Shown: positions 9,277-12,345 of the stretch, piece after piece | How the letters are laid out: every line of letters begins with the position of its first letter | Position numbering within the stretch: the first letter of the stretch is position 1 | Origin: Clostridia bacterium | GTDB taxonomy: Bacteria > Bacillota > Clostridia > Oscillospirales > Acutalibacteraceae | Length of the DNA stretch: 12,345 bases | Reading direction: 5' to 3' | Assembly: GCA_017414725.1 (NCBI GenBank) | Contig: JAFQKZ010000123.1 | Coordinates: 1-12,345 of the forward strand | The notes under the pieces: model-generated | The model's database searches: none | What the model was told of the DNA's origin: nothing | What the model saw: the letters and a program-made list of their open reading frames with translations, nothing else | Made by a program: the position numbers and the translations under genes

Positions 9277-10467
9277 TTGCATATAAATCTGAGAAAACTA
9301 TATTGTTTTTGCGTTATAATTATATCTATTGTTATTTCGATTTTGTTAAGTTTTGTTATAAATAAAAATTTAAAATCCAAACTTATTGTTAACCCAAAAT
9401 TAAATATAAATTTATCGAATCACAAAAATTTTGATAATAACAAAGCAATGTGGGTATCTTATTTAGACCTAGATATTAGCTCTGATACAAATACTGAACA
9501 AAAATTCAAAGAAAAATTCGATAATATTATCGAAAAAGCCAAAGAATTTAATATAAATATTATAGTTGCACACGTCAGATCACATGGAGATGCATTTTAC
9601 AAATCAGAAATTTTTCCATGGAGCCATTTTTTGACGGGAGTTCAGGGTCAAAATCCTAATTTTGATCCACTTGAATATATGATAGAAAAATCACATGAAA
9701 ATAATTTGAAATTTCATGCATGGATAAACCCGTTACGTGTGAAATCAAGTAAATTTCCTGAAAATTTTTCTGAGAATAATCCATTTTACAAATTTGACCC
9801 TGAAGAACATTTTTTGTATCACACCGATGGCATCTGTTATAATCCTGGATTTCAAGAAGTTCGTGATTTAATTACAGATGGAGTAGCCGAATTGGTAAAA
9901 AATTACAATATAGATGCTGTGCATTTTGATGATTATTTTTATCCAGAAACCAAAAATATGTTAAAACTAGACAAATTAAATATTACAAACGAAACAGAAA
10001 CTCGACAAAAAAATATTACTAAATTAATTGAACAAATTTATAATAAAATTAAAACATTAAATCCTGATATAGAATTTGGGGTTTCTCCCCCCGGCAATAT
10101 CGATAAATGTGCAGAAATCGGAATAAACTTAAATGATTGGTGTCAGAAAAAAATTGTAGATTATATTTGCCCACAAATTTATTGGAGCTTAGATTTTGAC
10201 GAAATGCCATTTGAAAATACTGCGAGAAAATGGAAAAATATTGTAAATAATAAACAAATTAAATTATATTGTGGCCTTGCACTTTATAAAATTGGCACAA
10301 ATCTTGACAATAACACTTGGACAAAAAATAAAAATATTCTCGTACAAGAAGCACAAATATTAAAGAAACTAAACTTTGATGGTGTGTTTTTGTATTCTTA
10401 TAAACAGATGTGCAACAGTCATGAAGAAATAAATTTATTAAAAGATTTTTTGTGCAAATCTACCTAA
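9277..10467 (+). CDS. Membrane-anchored GHL10/DUF187-type glycosidase-like protein
   Basis: A protein of 396 residues with an N-terminal hydrophobic segment at about 8-29 (signal anchor or uncleaved signal peptide; no lipobox), so the main domain should lie outside the cytoplasmic membrane. From about residue 57 it matches the family-10-like glycosyl hydrolase family GHL10 (Pfam DUF187). Motifs are AMWVSYLDLD, VRSHGDAFY (100-108), FHAWINPLRV (146-155), AVHFDDYFYP (214-223), FGVSPPGN (267-274) and CPQIYWSLD (298-306). Conserved acidic residues such as D218 and D219 are candidates for catalysis. Family members are thought to act on cell-wall or other polysaccharides, but the substrate is unknown. 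The TTG at 9277 is the only plausible start that keeps the membrane segment; the first ATG falls inside the domain. It lies 17 bases after rpe and probably shares its transcript. Its last 8 bases overlap pduL on the other strand. Confidence 0.85.
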   Translation: MHINLRKLYCFCVIIISIVISILLSFVINKNLKSKLIVNPKLNINLSNHKNFDNNKAMWVSYLDLDISSDTNTEQKFKEKFDNIIEKAKEFNINIIVAHVRSHGDAFYKSEIFPWSHFLTGVQGQNPNFDPLEYMIEKSHENNLKFHAWINPLRVKSSKFPENFSENNPFYKFDPEEHFLYHTDGICYNPGFQEVRDLITDGVAELVKNYNIDAVHFDDYFYPETKNMLKLDKLNITNETETRQKNITKLIEQIYNKIKTLNPDIEFGVSPPGNIDKCAEIGINLNDWCQKKIVDYICPQIYWSLDFDEMPFENTARKWKNIVNNKQIKLYCGLALYKIGTNLDNNTWTKNKNILVQEAQILKKLNFDGVFLYSYKQMCNSHEEINLLKDFLCKST

Positions 10468-11029
10468 CAATTTCACCAAAAGTTCCGATTTTATAATCGC
10501 AAGCATTCGCTTCATCTGTATCAATATGCATTGCTAGACGGAAATTCTCATTTACACGAATCAAAACATCGTCAAAAATCAACTTTCTGTAATCTGAATT
10601 TATTTTGATTTTAACTAGATTTTTATCTTTTACATTAAAAAATTTAGCATCTTCAAAATTCATATGAATATGCCGCTGCGCAACAATAATCCCGGAATTC
10701 AACTTTACCTCTCCATTTGGTCCAATAAGTGTTCCACCAGGTGTATTTTCGAGATTTCCGGAGTCGCGTATAACGCTTTCTAAGCCTAATCTTAAACAAT
10801 CAGTAATAGAAATTTCGACCTGAGTTAAATTTCTGAACGGACCCAGAATAGTTATATTATCAATCTCACTGTTTTTTGTTTTTAATTTAACGCGTTCTTT
10901 ACATACGAACTGACCTGGTTGTGAAAGATTCTTTTTTATGTTTAATTTATAATTTTTGCCAAATAAAATTTTAAAATCTTTTTCACATAAATGAACATGT
11001 CTTGCGGAAACTTCAACCGGAATTTTCAT
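10460..11029 (-). CDS. pduL: Phosphate propanoyl/acetyltransferase (PduL-type phosphotransacylase)
   Basis: A PduL-family enzyme that exchanges CoA and phosphate on short acyl groups, for example acetyl-CoA to acetyl phosphate. With an acetate kinase this yields ATP in fermenters. The 189-residue product shows both PduL halves: VSARHVHL with H11 and H13, LSQPGQF, TQVEIS, RDSGN, then VAQRHIHM with H120 and H122, and MHIDTDEANA with H168. The His-x-His pairs and nearby residues bind the two zinc ions of this family. There is no N-terminal encapsulation peptide and no microcompartment gene nearby, so this is probably a free cytosolic form replacing the classical Pta. The ATG at 11029 is preferred because AGGTGA (11035-11040) lies five bases before it; the in-frame GTG at 11038 is part of that site. 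The gene starts 24 bases after nadK and is probably the last gene of that operon within the window. Confidence 0.93.
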   Translation of the reverse strand: MKIPVEVSARHVHLCEKDFKILFGKNYKLNIKKNLSQPGQFVCKERVKLKTKNSEIDNITILGPFRNLTQVEISITDCLRLGLESVIRDSGNLENTPGGTLIGPNGEVKLNSGIIVAQRHIHMNFEDAKFFNVKDKNLVKIKINSDYRKLIFDDVLIRVNENFRLAMHIDTDEANACDYKIGTFGEIVR

Positions 11030-11052
11030 ATCTTTCACCTAAAATTAAATTG

Positions 11053-11076
11053 CTCAATATATTTTATTGAGTTTTT
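11053..11076 (+). terminator. Weak hairpin with T-run inside the nadK 3' end (possible plus-strand terminator)
   Basis: CTCAATA/TATTGAG (11053-11059 with 11065-11071, 5-base loop) is followed on the plus strand by TTTTT. It would suit termination of plus-strand transcripts arriving from the glycosidase gene about 590 bases earlier, after they had crossed all of pduL in antisense. The stem is only 7 bp and A+T-rich, so the effect is doubtful. It spans the nadK stop codon. Confidence 0.25.
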
Positions 11077-11869
11077 GATAAATATTTGTATTATTTAGAT
11101 TAATAAATTTCGAAGATAAATTGGATTTTTTGATTTTAACGTAACTGTTTTCTAAACTAATGTGACTAATATACCCATCTGTTGATATGTATACGCCAGA
11201 ATCACTTTTTAATTCGTAATTTATAATAATTTCTTTTTGTGGGTCTAAAATAAATGTTCGCGCAGTTAGTGAATGTGCACAAATCGGTGTAACTATAGCG
11301 CAGTTTATTTGTGGATCTACAACAGGTCCTCCGGCCGAAAGTGAATATGCAGTTGACCCCGACGGAGTTGCGATTATTATACCATCAGCTGAGTATTCGC
11401 ATATATTTTTATAATCCTGAGTTAACTTAAAGTTTACAATATGTGACTTAAAATCTCTTGATATTACTATTTCGTTAAAAATTTGTAAATTATGCGATTT
11501 CTCCGGTATCTCTATTTCGAACATCATTCGTTCAATAATAGATAAATTCTCGAAATTTTCATCTAAAATATTAGTGATTTTATATAAATCCGATTCGCTT
11601 AAATTTGCAAGAAATCCTAGCTTACCACTATTTACACTCACGATTAATTTATTGTATTGTGCACAAATTTTAGCTACGTGCATAATCGTTCCGTCACCGC
11701 CAACAACTATAACCACATCAGAATTTGATATTTTTTTAACTAGTTCTTCTTTATTTTTTAGTTCTGATTTTGTGATTTCGTGTTTGGTTTCACTTATAAT
11801 ATTCAATATTTTACCTGATATTTCTAAATTTTTCTTATTATCCGACCTATATACTAATGCTATTTTCAT
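11054..11869 (-). CDS. nadK: NAD kinase
   Basis: The enzyme phosphorylates NAD to NADP in the cytosol and is the main source of NADPH-forming cofactor. The 271-residue product has the family hallmarks: GGDGT at 57-61, NSGKLGFLA at 80-88 (the usual G-x-LGF segment), NE at 132-133 inside FNEIVISR, and the long motif ADGIIIATPSGSTAYSLSAGGP at 161-182, which binds the nucleotide. The ATG at 11869 is preceded by GGTGA (11876-11880) at a spacing of six bases, so the start is well supported. It lies 16 bases downstream of tlyA, the usual clostridial neighbour, and pduL follows. The C-terminal ~20 residues are Asn/Lys-rich and probably not conserved. Confidence 0.97.
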   Translation of the reverse strand: MKIALVYRSDNKKNLEISGKILNIISETKHEITKSELKNKEELVKKISNSDVVIVVGGDGTIMHVAKICAQYNKLIVSVNSGKLGFLANLSESDLYKITNILDENFENLSIIERMMFEIEIPEKSHNLQIFNEIVISRDFKSHIVNFKLTQDYKNICEYSADGIIIATPSGSTAYSLSAGGPVVDPQINCAIVTPICAHSLTARTFILDPQKEIIINYELKSDSGVYISTDGYISHISLENSYVKIKKSNLSSKFINLNNTNIYQKLNKIY

Positions 11870-11885
11870 GACTTTTCACCAAAAT

Positions 11886-12345
11886 TTATAGTTCTTCGTG
11901 CGACTTTTTAACTATATTTGATATATCGATATTACTATTTATATATGTGTCATGCGATTTTTTTATGTGAATTAAATACTCTATGTTGCCTTCGGGACCT
12001 TTAATCGGAGAATAATCCAAATTTAATATATCAAACTCGTTTTCTAAACAAAACTTACATATATTGTTAATAACTTCTTCGTGTGTATTTATATCTTTTA
12101 CAACGCCTTTTTTGCCTACTTTTTCGCGCCCAGCTTCAAATTGAGGCTTAATCAAACACACACCACTCACGCCATAATTTATTATATTTTTAATAACTGG
12201 CAAAACCAATTTTAACGAAATGAACGAAACATCTACGCTAAAAAAATTAATCTCATGTTTAATCAAGCTTGCATCTAAATATCTTATATTTGTTCGTTCT
12301 AAATTAATAACCTTTGAATTATTTCTTAACTTCCAATCAAGTTGC
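11886..12345 (-). CDS. tlyA: TlyA-family rRNA 2'-O-methyltransferase (hemolysin A homologue), C-terminal part
   Basis: This is the last 152 codons of a TlyA-family RNA methyltransferase; the N-terminal S4 RNA-binding domain and the SAM-binding start lie beyond the right edge. The reading frame stays open to position 12344, beginning QLDWKLRNN, so a TTG at 12266 is internal and not the start. Motifs include VDVSFISLKLVLP, LIKPQFEAGREKVGKKGVV and SPIKGPEGNIEYL, all characteristic of TlyA. In characterised homologues the enzyme 2'-O-methylates 16S (and sometimes 23S) rRNA, and its loss gives capreomycin resistance; the hemolysin name is historical. The position directly before nadK is the normal clostridial arrangement. 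Confidence 0.95.
   Translation of the reverse strand, partial: QLDWKLRNNSKVINLERTNIRYLDASLIKHEINFFSVDVSFISLKLVLPVIKNIINYGVSGVCLIKPQFEAGREKVGKKGVVKDINTHEEVINNICKFCLENEFDILNLDYSPIKGPEGNIEYLIHIKKSHDTYINSNIDISNIVKKSHEEL

Noticed and set aside
10460..11029. Microcompartment-associated PduL
   Set aside because: There is no encapsulation peptide at the N-terminus and no shell-protein gene in the window.
11574..11891. Plus-strand open frame of 105 codons opposite nadK
   Set aside because: It is fully antisense to a clear nadK gene and its hydrophobic, Ser/Thr-rich translation has no recognisable motif.
12238..12266. TTG at 12266 as the start of a short 126-residue protein
   Set aside because: The frame continues upstream with clear TlyA sequence to the window edge, so this codon is internal.
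1..12345. CRISPR arrays, tRNA or rRNA genes, toxin-antitoxin pairs, phage genes
   Set aside because: Nothing with the required repeats, cloverleaf patterns or motifs was seen. All long stretches are explained by the listed genes.

Overview
The window comes from an A+T-rich bacterium of the Firmicutes. The RpoB and RpoC sequences resemble those of Clostridia, most likely the Oscillospirales/Ruminococcaceae side. That placement rests on remembered family sequences, not on a search. The two polymerase genes are visibly richer in G+C than the genes downstream, as expected for highly expressed core genes in an A+T-rich genome. Nearly all genes are ordinary housekeeping genes. I found no CRISPR array, RNA gene, defence island, prophage or convincing undescribed system.

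Positions 1-304 hold the end of an IS1-family insertion sequence on the minus strand. It runs off the left edge, is truncated at its insA end, and its insA and insB frames do not join by the usual -1 shift. Just beyond it lies a near-consensus vegetative promoter (TTGACA, 17 bases, TAGAAT) pointing right, then a leader of about 150 bases with two short hairpins. rpoB and rpoC follow on the plus strand and encode full-length beta and beta' subunits with all catalytic and zinc-binding residues. A modest intrinsic terminator follows rpoC. The usual clostridial neighbours (rplJ-rplL before rpoB, rpsL-rpsG-fusA after rpoC) are absent on both sides.

A second plus-strand group starts after an odd 13-bp A+T hairpin flanked by an 8-base direct repeat. 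It contains an ECF-transporter S component resembling RibU (riboflavin uptake), rpe (ribulose-5-phosphate 3-epimerase), and a membrane-anchored GHL10/DUF187-type glycosidase-like protein. These genes are tightly packed, and the last two appear to start with TTG.

The right part is a minus-strand operon read from the right edge: tlyA (rRNA 2'-O-methyltransferase, 5' end outside the window), nadK (NAD kinase), and pduL (phosphotransacylase, free-standing type). The glycosidase gene and pduL converge and overlap by 8 bases, leaving no room between them for a terminator. In many Clostridia tlyA-nadK is followed by argR-recN; here pduL takes that place.
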